NCBI GenBank assembly: GCA_934047225.1
Contig: OW204009.1
Location: 18,240,898 to 18,304,897 of the forward strand
Source of the DNA: Ypsolopha sequella
Taxonomy: Eukaryota > Arthropoda > Insecta > Lepidoptera > Ypsolophidae
DNA: 64,000 nucleotides
Reading direction: 5' to 3'
The notes beneath the pieces were generated by a model. That model was not told the origin of the DNA. It did no database searches and saw only the letters and a program-made list of their open reading frames with translations. Both the position numbers and the translations under genes were made by a program. Below are positions 33,078-44,113 of this stretch, piece after piece; the stretch's first letter is position 1, and every line of letters begins with the position of its first letter.

Positions 33078-33430
33078 AGGGTTATCTACCCTGATGACAA
33101 CAATAGGCTTCAAGGGTTATCTACCCTGACGACGTCTACAAAATGGGCCATCTGCCCTTAAAGGTTATCTACCCTGATGAAAACAATGGGCTATCTGCCC
33201 TTAAGGGTTATCTACCCTGACGACGTCTATAAACTAGGCAATCTGCCCTCAAGGGTTATCTACCCTGATGACAACAATAGGCTATCTGCCCTCAAGGGTT
33301 ATCTACCCTGACGAATACAAGAGGCTATCTGCCCACAAGGGTTATCTACCCTAACAACAATAACAGGGGTATCTGCCCTTAGGGGTAATCTACCTTCATG
33401 TCAACAATAAGCTACCTGCCACTAAAGATT
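33078..33430. repeat. Array of alternating palindromes in the 3' region of the gypsy-like element
   Basis: Eight AGGGTTATCTACCCT-type sites (33078, 33113, 33161, 33204, 33252, 33295, 33338, 33379) alternate with GGGCTATCTGCCC-type sites, spaced mostly 42-48 bp. Both types keep the TATCT centre and are symmetric in their arms. It lies between the integrase end and the 3' LTR remnant. Confidence 0.85.
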
Positions 33431-33695
33431 ATTGTCATACAGTATGTATTATTCTTTACAAAAGCTTACGTTGGTTAAGTTAATCTAAATCTGAAACTAT
33501 TTGCTACTGGGAATTACGGGAGTTATATCTTTTTCCGCCGAAGATGTATTATCTGAGCTTGATTTAGCAGTATCATTACAATCAGATTCAGATTGATAGT
33601 TATTATCGCTCTTATCAGTGTCTTCTAGTGCGATGCAATCAAACATTAACTACGGTTGGATTTTGTCTGCCGAGTATACAGATCTATATAACTGT

Positions 33696-34651
33696 CTACT
33701 TTTTTTTTGTCAAAGGAGTATCTTCAACTTCGTAGCGATCATGATCAAAAATTTTGGTTACACGGTAAGGACCCTGAAATTTAGGTAGTAGTTTTTTGCT
33801 TTGGCCTGTTACATGCTGATTACGTAATACTCGTACTAAATCGCCGACTATATATTTTTTTGCTATCTTTCTACCCTTGTCGTAATTCTGCTTTTGTTTG
33901 TTTTGTTGAATAGAAATATGCTCGGAAACTTGATCGCGTATTTCTTGACAGTTTTGGGGTTCATTGACACGTGTTTCTGAGGATAAAGATAAACTTAAAC
34001 GGCTTCCCGCAAGCCCTATCATTTTTGTGCCAAACAGTACTTCAGCTGGACTCCGACCTATACCTTTGTTAACCGTGTTGTTCATTGACCACTGTACCTT
34101 CATAACATGTTCATCCCATTTATTCTCAGGTTTACCATTGTTTGCCGTACCCAATGCTTCCGTGATCGTCCTGTTATATCTCTCCACTTGACCATTCGCT
34201 CTTGGTGTTGAAACCGCATTTAAAATATGCTTGACACCTAATTCATTCAAAAACTTTTTGAATGCTGCGCTTGTAAAACTACTGCCTCTATCGAAAATCA
34301 ATCTATGCGGTACACCAAATGTATAAAAATATTCTTTAAGTGTAGAAATTACGTATTTTGCATCAGTACCCTTTACTGCCTTTATTAATATAAATTTGGT
34401 ATATCCATCAATGACGACCAAAAGGAAAGTATTTCTTTTAGAGCTGCGAACGAAAGGACCAAGATGTTCAATGTGCACAGTGTGAAATGGTATCGGGACT
34501 TTGGGTATTGGGTTCAAAAATCCTTCTGGTTTTCCTCCTGGAGCTTTGTGATACGCACAATCTAAACATGCCTTTACGTACTTTTGAACAAATTGTCTCA
34601 TCCGAGGAAACCAATACTCATCCGATATTTTGGCCAATGTTTTATCGAAAC
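33696..34651 (-). pseudogene. Gypsy-like integrase
   Basis: From 34651 downward the integrase reads through the zinc-binding Cys pair (KACLDC; its His partners lie beyond the LINE insertion at about 36095) and the DDE core: Asp in VVIDGYTKF, Asp in IFDRGSSF and Glu in ANGQVERYN. All three catalytic residues are intact. A C-terminal region with VGDLVRVLRNQ and a chromodomain-like KFQGPYRV segment follows. Past the stop at 33693-33695 the frame goes on with further stops to about 33560, so the C-terminus has decayed. The domain was split from its N-terminal end by the LINE at 34661-36081, whose 9-bp target duplication CAATATGCC is visible on both sides. Confidence 0.88.
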
Positions 34652-34660
34652 CAATATGCC

Positions 34661-36081
34661 AAATCGCTCCTCCTCACGCGAGCTTCCTGCAGGCGTGCCG
34701 CAAGGTTCAATTTTGGGACCCTACTTGTTCTTGTTGTTTATAAATGACATGCCAATTCAAACTAGAACTAAACTCGCATGTTTTGCTGACGATACAGCTT
34801 CATTTTCATCTTCCAGCGACATTGATCTGGTAACTGACCGCCTTCAACTGTCAATTGATTTATTGCACTCATTTTTTACTAATTGGAAGCTAAAACTCAA
34901 CGAAGGAAAAACCGAGGCAGTTCTGTTTACGCGTAAACGAGACATTCCTGCTAGGTGCCTAAAAATTAATGACCATCCAATTCCGTGGAGCAAATCCGCT
35001 AAATACCTTGGTGTTTACCTGGATAGCAAAGTAAATTGGTCTCAACATATCAGCGCTACCCGATCTAAAGGCATCAAAGCGCTTAACGCCCTCAGCCCTA
35101 TCCTTAATAGACGAAGCAATTTAAGCTCACAAACTAAGCTGCGTATATACACAACCCTGGTCAGACCGTGTATTACTTATGCCGCTCCTGTCTGGAGTAG
35201 TACATGTAAAACAAACTATTTAAAATTACAAATTATTCAAAATAAAGCACTAAAAATATCATATAACACTCCCTTTCGAACAAACTTAATAATTCTACAT
35301 ACAAAACTAAAGCTTCCAGTCCTATCAGAGTTTATTTTAAAAATAACGCGAAAGTTTTATTTATATACTAATCCCAAAAATCAAAATAGTCTTGTTTCGT
35401 CATTATGCAAAACCAGATCTCACAATCTTCCGTACATCGATAAGTATCGCAGCTACCGGCTGCCCCATCACTTGTTGCTAGATGAGTAACTATGCGCGGT
35501 CGCTCAACGAACTGACCGTGTGGTGTCAATTCGGGTGAAATTAGCGTGACATACGCGCTTGCGCCGATATCACAAGTTTTACCTTGTTACCTACCTACCT
35601 ATAAATTATAATTTTGCTAACCTACCGTATTTATGTAATGTCATGGTACTTATACCAACAGTTAGTATATAGTATGTTTCTCATTTGTTTTACTATTGCA
35701 CTTGCATTACTTTTTACTTTACGTGGTATGTAGTGCAAATGCAATAGCGATTAATATTATTATTATCATTAAGGTTAATACTTGTGTTTGTATTCCTTTA
35801 TATTGTCTGTTAGCTTTAAGTTTTCCCATGCAACAAATGTTCGTTTGCTACCAAGACGAACATAGCAATATCTAATTCAGTACTGTATCTTTTACTATGA
35901 TCATGTTTTAAATAGCTCAAGCTAACTAGTTGTCAAGTTTTTCATAGGTGTTATAATCTGGTAAAAACATTCAAGTGTTATTTTTGTATACTGTTAGCTA
36001 ATTTTGTTATTATTAAGTTAACAATGTAAAAAAATGTTATTACCTCAATAAAGAATTCTGAAAATCAAAAAATCAAAAAAT
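34661..36081 (+). mobile_element. 5'-truncated Jockey-like LINE inserted in the gypsy-like integrase
   Basis: Flanked by a 9-bp target-site duplication CAATATGCC (34652-34660 and 36082-36090). An open RT segment runs from the left junction to a stop at 35489, with AGVPQGSILGP, LFINDMP and the FADD catalytic box. A 3' UTR of about 590 bp follows, ending in AATAAAGAATTCTG and three (AAAATC)-like units as the tail. Endonuclease and the front of RT are missing, as usual for truncated LINE insertions. The coding remnant is intact, so the insertion is fairly young. It lies opposite to its host element. Confidence 0.9.
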
Positions 36082-36090
36082 CAATATGCC

Positions 36091-37447
36091 CCATATCATC
36101 ATGACTTTGCTTTAGTATTTGCCACCTTGATGCTTTGGGAACTACCAATTTAAGGCCCGCCTCTGTTTGCTTATACAAGCGATCATTAACAACACGAAAA
36201 TTATTCTTCAAATCAGTTACGTCTTCAGTCTGTTTGTCTGTCAGAATATCCATTATTCTTTTCAATTTAGGATCACTTGATTGTACTGTACTTAACCAGT
36301 CTGTGGTGTTTAAAGTCATAACTTGTGGGGCTTCTTCAACCGGGTTACGGCTAAGGGCATCAGCATGCAGCATTTGGTTGCCCGGTCTGTATTCGATGTG
36401 ACAGTTAAATTCCTGTAACTGGCTCCACCATCTACCTACTCTCGGAATCAAATCACGTTTGTCAAATGTAAGGCGTAAAGAATTGCAATCACTGAAGATT
36501 TAAAATTCTAAGCCCAACAAATACACATGAAAACGCTGCAATGCGCTGATTACTGCCAGTGTTTCCAAATCATAAGAACTGTATCTTTGCTCATCAGGTG
36601 TTGTCTGACGGCTGAAGTATGCAACTGCTTTAAATGGTCCTCTATTAACTCTTTGAAGTAAGATTGCACCGATTCCTGTTTTACATGTGTCTGTATGCAA
36701 TTGAGTCTCTGCTTGTCTGTCATAAAGAGCCATTGTAGGTCTTTGCGTAAGTTCATTCTTTAGTCGGATAAAAGCATTTTCTTGATCAGGTTTCCACTCA
36801 AATTTTGAATCTTTTTTTAACAACATTGTCAACGGTTTGGCTATGATGGAAAAGTTCTTTACAAACCGCCTAAAAAAACTAGCTAAACCCAGAAATTGGC
36901 GCACGTGCTGCTGCGTTTTAGGACGTGGAAAGTTTCCTACTGCCTTTGTTTTACGTGAACCTGGTTTTATTCCCGCCGCTGACAACTCAAATCCCAAGAA
37001 ATCGACGACAGTCATAAAGAAATGACATTTTGGAAGTTTTAATGTAAGTCCAGATTGTTTAAGCAAATCAAGAACAGTTGATAATTTTTTTAATCCATCT
37101 TCAACAGATGTTGAAGCAATAATAATGTCATCCATGTATGCCATTGCCGTACCAAATCTAGCCTTTCCTAACACCTTATTAATCACCCTTTGGAAAACAG
37201 CGGGAGCGTTAATTAATCCAAAGGGCATACGGTTAAACTCATACTGACCATCAGGGGTCACGAATGCAGTTTTATGTTTACTCTCTTCCATTAAAGGCAC
37301 TTGATAATACCCTGAGGCCAAATCCAACGTGCTAAAATATTTGAATCCCGATAAATTATCAAGTTGATCATCAATCCGAGGAAGTGGGTAATGTTCCTTA
37401 ACAGTTTTTCGATTCAGCGCCCGAAAATCAACGCAGAGTCGCTTATC
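36091..37447 (-). pseudogene. Gypsy-like reverse transcriptase and RNase H
   Basis: Starts at the BEL insertion point with the DFRALN block, then LDLASGYYQVP, MPFGLINAPAVFQRV, the catalytic AYMDD and FLGFELS. RNase H follows (LHTDTCKTGIGAILLQ, then YSSYDLETLAV), and the connection to integrase ends at SHDDMGH next to the LINE. One in-frame TAA near 36501 breaks the RNase H region, between LLGLEF and the IFSD segment. In the ancestor this was continuous with the segment at 44309-45235; the BEL element now separates them. RT catalytic residues are intact. Confidence 0.9.
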
Positions 37448-37452
37448 TCCCT

Positions 37453-37642
37453 TGTACAGTCAACTGTCCAAAGATTATTATTTTGTAATACTTTAGCGTA
37501 AGCATTTTATAGTTTACTTATTTTGCAAACAATCATCGTACAATCAGTGAAATATACGCACTCGACATTAGCGGTTGTTTTCTTCATAAACACGCCGCCC
37601 TTCATTCAATCATATATAAAACTGTAGAGAGAAATCCCTACA
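37453..37642 (+). repeat. BEL 5' LTR
   Basis: 190 bp. A TATA-like TATATAAA is at 37613-37620, only 22 bp before the LTR end, so the transcribed R-U5 part would be very short. Confidence 0.9.
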
Positions 37643-37872
37643 TTATGGTCCTTCGAAACTACTACGACTTGGTGTTTGCTGTTTGCTCTTAGTGTGTTAG
37701 CAATCGGTTAGCTGGCCTCCCACAAGCGGGTCTCCCCAGTTAATTGAGAAGGTGCTTGAATCACACGAAAGGGCTGCGGTAGCGCTCTGTCGTACGGACC
37801 ATCGCGAGTGACAGTGATCTGCGTTCGAGAGGTGGTTCACCAGCATCTATAGACATCTGCAGTCCATAGCAT

Positions 37873-38213
37873 CATTCACTCAAGCATTCGTCAGGTAGCC
37901 GCAGCATTCAGCTAGCCTACCTGAACATTCAATCAAAGCAAGCCACGTACAGTCAGTCGGGCTTCACTCAAGCATTCGTCAGGTAGCCGCAGCATTCAGC
38001 TAGCCTACCTGAACATTCAATCAAAGCAAGCCACGTACAGTCAGTCGGGCTTCACTCAAGCATTCGTCAGGTAGCCGCAGCATTCAGCTAGCCTACCTGA
38101 ACATTCAATCAAAGCAAGCCACGTACAGTCAGTCGGGCTTCACTCAAGCATTCGTCAGGTAGCCGCAGCATTCAGCTAGCCTACCTGAACATTCAATCAA
38201 AGCAAGCTACGTT
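37873..38213 (+). repeat. BEL leader: four tandem 88-bp units
   Basis: Units start at 37873, 37961, 38049 and 38137; the middle ones look identical and the last diverges at its end. Each has AGGTAGCCGCAGCATTCAGC followed by TAGCCTACCTG, in which CAGGTAG and CTACCTG are complementary. Confidence 0.95.
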
Positions 38214-38293
38214 ACTTCAGCCGGACTTCAATCCAGCATACATCAATCAAAACATCATCTTGGCGGCAAGCTCAAGACATTCACTCAATCATC

Positions 38294-41200
38294 ATGGCAG
38301 ATGTATTATTCAATCGTCAAGGTGAAATTCTTCGAGAGATTGAGAGCGTCAACACCAATTTCAAGAAGGACAGTGCGGCAAGAAAAACCACCGAATACCT
38401 CATCAAGCGGGTTGACACACTGGATCTTCTGTGGAGAGAATTTGACCTCAATAACACTAAACTGCAATCTTACGAAGACAAAACCTGCGACTACTTTTCC
38501 CGCAACATCTATGAGGAGTTGAAAAGTTATTATGAAAAAACGAAAATTATGATTTCGTCATACAATAAACCGATTGAGCCAAAGTCAACGGTACAATTTC
38601 ATCTACCGATCTTCACGGATACAGATGAAGTAGGACAGCTAATCAGTCAACAAGGCACAAACTTCAGAGCCTTCGAGCGCCTCATAAACAGGGTCAACGA
38701 CAGCCGCATGGAGGAGAAGTGGGAGATAGAAGATGAGTTGAAAAACCTACAACGTCTGTGGAATAGCATTGATCACCTTCATTTGCGCATAGATAACATC
38801 TTGCAAGGTAGCAATGAGGATTACGAACACGATTTTGAATCTACAGAGCGTCGGTACCTGGAAATTAAGAAGAAGCTTAACAGGAAACTATCTTCTTCCG
38901 ATCATCTTCGTATTGCGACTCCGCAAATTGATATTCCTGACTTTTTTGGAAAGTACACTCAGTGGCCCACGTTCTATGACCTGTTCAACGAAGGTATTCA
39001 CAAGAGCAAGTGCTTGACCAAGACTCAGAAGATGCAGCATCTCAAGAGTAAAGTTAAGGGAGAAGCCGAACGTCTCATACAGCACTTGAACATTACAGCA
39101 GAAAACTATGACACGGCATGGAATCTTTTAACAAATCGATTCAACAATCCCTTGGTTCTATTTACCAATCATATTGAAGTTTTTCTGAACCAACCAGTCA
39201 TTCAAAAGCAAACGTCATATGAACTCAAGAAGTTATACGACACAACAATGGAGTGTATTTTTGCCATTCATAACCTGGGAATAGACACATCCACATGGGA
39301 TCCTATTCTGGTGCATCTGGTATCAAAGAAGCTGGATGCAGACACTTACACCGATTTTCAAATATCTCGCTCGTCGCCGAGAGATTTACCTGTGTTTGAC
39401 GATTTCATGGCTTTCATTGAGAGAAAATTTATGGCTCTCGAACCTAATCAAAGGAAGGGCAAGGAACCTGCAGCATCCGTCAAACAACCTGACCAACAAC
39501 AATCGTGGTATAAAGGGAGCAACATCAACTTGCGAAAATCAGTTACAAAAAGCTATCAAGCAATTGCGACATCACACAAGCATAAATGCCTACTTTGTGG
39601 CCTAGATCACAAATTGTTCCAGTGCAAACGATTTCTCAATCAACCTGCTGACACAATCATAAAGACGATTGAAAAACTTCATATTTGTCAAAATTGTCTT
39701 CACAAGCATAATGACACAATATGTCCATCGAAAAAAAAATGCCAGATTTGCAACGGAAACCACAATACAATTATTCATGACGCAGCGGTTTCCGTGTCTG
39801 CTAACCCAAAACCGCCGTCCGTACCTACAGCCACGGCGTCGTCATCGAACTCACAGTCCCGCCAATATAATGTAAATTATGTTGCGAACGAAGATGAAGA
39901 AATTCTACTTACAACGTTGTCACTCAATATCAAGGCCTCCGATGGTACATTCATCAACTTCAGAGCTCTTCTAGATCAAGGAAGCCAGATATCTTTGGTT
40001 TCCGAAAACGCCGCCCAGTTGTTAGGGTTGAGGCGTCAACATTATCAAGCATCAATATCAGGCATCGGCACAAGCTCAAAACAGAGCAAAGGAAAAGTAA
40101 CTATGGAATGTCAATCAATCTATGGTGACTACGAGTTCACTACCGAAGCTCTAGTCGTATCCAGAGTTATCAACAACCTACCCAGTACCACACTAAGAAG
40201 AACGTCATGGGAACATCTTCAACATACAAGATTGGCAGATCCTCAGTACCATGTGTCTAAGCCTATAGACATCTTACTTGACGCGAGTGTCTATTCCGAA
40301 ATTATTATGAGCGGACTCGTCAAGGGTGCACATCAATCACCTATAGCTCAACAAACTAAACTGGGCTGGATCCTGTCAGGTCAAGTTCAGACATTTGCGT
40401 GCAATGTCGTAATCAAAAATCTCGATGACATCAAGAAGTATTGGGAAGTAGAAGAAATCAATCAATCATCCGGTCCTTTAACAGTAAATGAACAATACTG
40501 TGAGGACCACTTTCAAGCAAATACCCAAAGACTGGAGAATGGTACATACGAAGTAGCCATCCCCATGAAACCAGGCTTTGAGGAGCAGCTAGGACATTCA
40601 AAACCTAGGGCTGTTGCACAATTTATTCAAAAAGAAAAGAGGGTGGTCAAAAGTTCGTCCTTATCAGAGGGGTACAAATATATGGATGAATACGAACAAT
40701 TGGGTCACATGCGGCCGGCTGACTCAAAAGGCACCGGTGCAGCTTGTTATTTACCTCACCACGCCGTACTAGATTTGGACTCAACTACAACTGCCCTGCG
40801 TATTAAACTCAATGCCAGTTCAAGGACATCATCAGGACTAAGTCTGAAAAACCTGATGGAGAGCGGAGCCAATCTCCAGCAAGATTTACAGTCACTCATC
40901 TTAAAGTGGAGACAGTTCAAATTCGTCATCACAGCAGACATTGAGAAAATGTTTTGTCAAATACTCGTCAGAGAGGCTGACCAGCATCTTCAATCAATCG
41001 TATGGAGAGTCTCACCTCACGACCTACTTCGAGAATATCATCTCACTACAATCCCTTGCGGCACAAAGGCCGCACCGTTCCTCGCAATGAGAACGTTACA
41101 ACAAATAGGCCGAGATAATGCCGCCACATTCAAACTAGCAGCTTCTGCGTTAGAGAATTCCTTTTATATGGACGATCTGTTGGCAGGAAGTAACTCAATC

Positions 41201-44035
41201 AATCAAGCAAAGAAACTGCAACATGAACTATCAATTGTTCTGAAAAAAGCCGGTATGAACCTTCGCAAATGGTCCAGCAATGAACCTAAACTCATCAAGG
41301 ATCTACCATCAGAGCTACTAAATGCCCCATTCGAATTTAGAGACTCCGAATCAAGAAAAACGCTGGGACTACAGTGGAATGCTTCGTCGGACACTTTTAC
41401 ATTCTCAAACAACATCGATTGTAACACAGACAAGACTCAATATACTAAACGACAGTTGTTATCCGACGTAGCTAAAATATACGATCCTTTGGGCTGGTAC
41501 CAACCACTTACAATCAAAGCGAAGATTCTATTTCAAAAAACATGGTCGTTGAATATCTCATGGGACGACGAACTGCCAGAGAGCTTCTCAAAAGAATGGT
41601 TACAAATAAGAGATGACCTGAAAAACATTCCAACTTTCTCAATCCCAAGATACTTGGGCTGTATGGATCACTCATTTCAAATACATGGATTCTGTGACGC
41701 CTCGGAAAAGAGTTACGCATGTGCAATATACATAGTAACACTCAATCATAAAGGAGAATCTACATCAAAATTAGTGGCCGCTAAATCAAAAGTCGCGCCA
41801 CATAACAAGGAAGTCTCTCTGCCCAGGCTTGAGCTCCTAGGTGCAGTTTTACTGTCGCAGCTGATGAAAGAATTTCTGGAGACCGTCTCTGCAGAATTAT
41901 TCCAGGTTTATGCCTGGACCCACTCTATGGTCGTCTTAGGATGGCTACATGAAAATACTTCAAGATGGAAACAATTTGTAGCCAACAGAGTAAACCAAAT
42001 CAAGGAAGTCATCCCGTCTTCGGCTTGGCATCATGTGAAATCTGGAGACAACGCCGCAGACTGCGCCACACGGGGAATGAGCGCAGCTAATTTGCTAGAG
42101 CACAATTTATGGTGGGAAGGGCCAAAATGGCTACTGACTTTCAATCACAATAACATTCAGTTGAAAACATTTCCAGACCCCACACTCGAAGTTAAAAGAG
42201 CTAGTGTAAACAGCGCCTTACTACAAAGTCAAGATTCATTTATAACGGATTTATTAAATAAAAATAGCTCCATAACAAGAAGCGCAAAAATTACTGCATG
42301 GATATTACGTTTCATAGCGCGAGTACGTAGTACTCAGGTTTCGACGCATAACAGTACATTGAGTCCGGCTGAAATACAAAGTGCCTACAACGTGCAAGAA
42401 TGCGACTTCTATGACGAAATTAAACAATTGAAGAAAGTTTGTCGCACCATGTATACACATAAAAATAATCAATATGAAGGCGTGTTACTTCAGTTGGAGC
42501 ACCAATTAAATGAAATCATTCACTACAATAACATACTCAAGTTTCAAAACAAACAACGATACAAACGAGGATTGATAAATGGAGTTGGAAATGTAGCAAG
42601 CTTCCTGTTTGGAGTACTGGACGATAGATTCGCTGACCAGTACAAAAAGGATATTGAGAAAATTGCATTGAATGAAAATCATCTTCAAAACCTCATCCGA
42701 AACCAGACACTAATTGTGGAATCAGAATATAATATCCTGCGACGGCATGAAGGCATAATTAACACTCAGTTTCATTTCATGACACAATCTCTTAAGAACG
42801 TATCTATGGAAGTCAATGAATCGCGGCTCGATAGTCAGAATGGCCTATTCATTACGTCATCGACTTTGTCCGCAAACATCATTTTATCAAACTTGCGAAG
42901 TATTCAACAAAGTTTGATCGCAGCTATAACCGACGTCACTCACGGGCGCGTCGATATTCACCTGTTATCCCCGGAGCAATTAGAAACGCAAGTCCAAACC
43001 ATCACGCATCATCTACAGGGTGATCTCATCATACCCAATATGGAGAACATCCGAGACTTGTACAAGATATTGCGGGTCTATGCAAGAATTATCGACAACT
43101 ACCTCATTATGGAAATCAAAATTCCTCTAGTCACCAATGAAGTTTACGAATTGGACAAGATCATAAGCCTACCATACAAGAAAGAACTGCACAAATATCG
43201 TTTAACAACAGCATACCCGTACTTGGCATTCAACTTGAGAAAGGACATAGCCCTTCTGTTGTCGCAAAACGACATGCAGAGATGCATTCATTCATCACAA
43301 AAGAACATACTATGTCCCATTGATACACCAATCTACGATATGAGAACAAGACAATCTATTTGTGATCTGAAATTAGTAAACATGGATCAAAATAAAGAAA
43401 CAACCTGTACTTCCGAGCTACTAAGTTGCGCCGATAGATGGGTCAAATTACAAAACAAGCAGAATGACTGGCTATACACTTGTTGCGAAGAATGCACAGT
43501 GCGCATTTTATGTCCAGCTGATACGGAAATACAATCACTGTCGGGAAATGGCATCGTGAGTCTAGGTCAAGGCTGCACTTTGAAGGGTAATACCTTCACC
43601 ATCTTCTCACATAAAAACTTTTTCGACCATATCAACACAGAAGTTGAAAAGATGGAGATCCCACAAATGTCCATATTAAACAGCATATTAAAGACCAACG
43701 TGCTTGACAACGCTACGCCACCAGTCTTTCAAGAAGACAATTCAATCAGTTGGAATAGACTAGGGGCCCAGATTGAGGAACTGAAGCAGCAATCCTCTCA
43801 ATCTCTCACTGTACACGATGTCCACCTATATATCGTATCATATAGCGTTGGGGGATTGTTTATACTGGCGGTACTTGTCGTGGGAATCATCTGCATTAGG
43901 AGGAGACTACGGAAGACGCCCGCTGTCCAGAACATACCGGTGCCGCAGCCGCGGACACTGCACAGGATTACGGCAGACAACAGTACCTCACCAGAAGTGC
44001 AATTAGTAAACTTTGGTGCACCTAAGACTATTTAA
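38294..44035 (+). CDS. BEL/Pao Gag-protease-RT-RNase H polyprotein fused to an F-like envelope segment (1,913 aa)
   Basis: One uninterrupted ORF from an ATG 81 nt after the leader repeats. Order: Gag (1-430) with Cys-rich knuckles from C432; aspartic protease with DQGS at 561; RT with catalytic D882 and YMDD at 958-961; RNase H with D1135, E1180 and D1256. The third RNase H acidic residue, Asp in a WTDS motif in this family, is His1210. The H2C2 zinc finger and DDE integrase that should follow are absent: after about residue 1382 the sequence switches to a baculovirus-F/errantivirus-type envelope. That part has a furin-like RYKR at 1422-1425, a hydrophobic GLINGVGNVASFLFG fusion-peptide-like stretch, and one membrane span at about 1847-1868 with a basic tail. 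Only about 40 residues precede the furin site, so signal peptide and most of the F2 subunit are lost. Confidence 0.93.
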   Translation: MADVLFNRQGEILREIESVNTNFKKDSAARKTTEYLIKRVDTLDLLWREFDLNNTKLQSYEDKTCDYFSRNIYEELKSYYEKTKIMISSYNKPIEPKSTVQFHLPIFTDTDEVGQLISQQGTNFRAFERLINRVNDSRMEEKWEIEDELKNLQRLWNSIDHLHLRIDNILQGSNEDYEHDFESTERRYLEIKKKLNRKLSSSDHLRIATPQIDIPDFFGKYTQWPTFYDLFNEGIHKSKCLTKTQKMQHLKSKVKGEAERLIQHLNITAENYDTAWNLLTNRFNNPLVLFTNHIEVFLNQPVIQKQTSYELKKLYDTTMECIFAIHNLGIDTSTWDPILVHLVSKKLDADTYTDFQISRSSPRDLPVFDDFMAFIERKFMALEPNQRKGKEPAASVKQPDQQQSWYKGSNINLRKSVTKSYQAIATSHKHKCLLCGLDHKLFQCKRFLNQPADTIIKTIEKLHICQNCLHKHNDTICPSKKKCQICNGNHNTIIHDAAVSVSANPKPPSVPTATASSSNSQSRQYNVNYVANEDEEILLTTLSLNIKASDGTFINFRALLDQGSQISLVSENAAQLLGLRRQHYQASISGIGTSSKQSKGKVTMECQSIYGDYEFTTEALVVSRVINNLPSTTLRRTSWEHLQHTRLADPQYHVSKPIDILLDASVYSEIIMSGLVKGAHQSPIAQQTKLGWILSGQVQTFACNVVIKNLDDIKKYWEVEEINQSSGPLTVNEQYCEDHFQANTQRLENGTYEVAIPMKPGFEEQLGHSKPRAVAQFIQKEKRVVKSSSLSEGYKYMDEYEQLGHMRPADSKGTGAACYLPHHAVLDLDSTTTALRIKLNASSRTSSGLSLKNLMESGANLQQDLQSLILKWRQFKFVITADIEKMFCQILVREADQHLQSIVWRVSPHDLLREYHLTTIPCGTKAAPFLAMRTLQQIGRDNAATFKLAASALENSFYMDDLLAGSNSINQAKKLQHELSIVLKKAGMNLRKWSSNEPKLIKDLPSELLNAPFEFRDSESRKTLGLQWNASSDTFTFSNNIDCNTDKTQYTKRQLLSDVAKIYDPLGWYQPLTIKAKILFQKTWSLNISWDDELPESFSKEWLQIRDDLKNIPTFSIPRYLGCMDHSFQIHGFCDASEKSYACAIYIVTLNHKGESTSKLVAAKSKVAPHNKEVSLPRLELLGAVLLSQLMKEFLETVSAELFQVYAWTHSMVVLGWLHENTSRWKQFVANRVNQIKEVIPSSAWHHVKSGDNAADCATRGMSAANLLEHNLWWEGPKWLLTFNHNNIQLKTFPDPTLEVKRASVNSALLQSQDSFITDLLNKNSSITRSAKITAWILRFIARVRSTQVSTHNSTLSPAEIQSAYNVQECDFYDEIKQLKKVCRTMYTHKNNQYEGVLLQLEHQLNEIIHYNNILKFQNKQRYKRGLINGVGNVASFLFGVLDDRFADQYKKDIEKIALNENHLQNLIRNQTLIVESEYNILRRHEGIINTQFHFMTQSLKNVSMEVNESRLDSQNGLFITSSTLSANIILSNLRSIQQSLIAAITDVTHGRVDIHLLSPEQLETQVQTITHHLQGDLIIPNMENIRDLYKILRVYARIIDNYLIMEIKIPLVTNEVYELDKIISLPYKKELHKYRLTTAYPYLAFNLRKDIALLLSQNDMQRCIHSSQKNILCPIDTPIYDMRTRQSICDLKLVNMDQNKETTCTSELLSCADRWVKLQNKQNDWLYTCCEECTVRILCPADTEIQSLSGNGIVSLGQGCTLKGNTFTIFSHKNFFDHINTEVEKMEIPQMSILNSILKTNVLDNATPPVFQEDNSISWNRLGAQIEELKQQSSQSLTVHDVHLYIVSYSVGGLFILAVLVVGIICIRRRLRKTPAVQNIPVPQPRTLHRITADNSTSPEVQLVNFGAPKTI

Positions 44036-44113
44036 TTAATTTGCAATATTTAGAAATTAGAAATGAAATAATTTAAGTTTCTAGATTTATATTCTTCTTT
44101 GTTCTCGGCAGCA

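Noticed and set aside
33078..33430. CRISPR-like layout of short palindromic repeats with spacers
   Set aside because: Eukaryotic context inside an LTR element, repeats only 13-15 bp, two alternating types, no cas genes; spacers are themselves similar.
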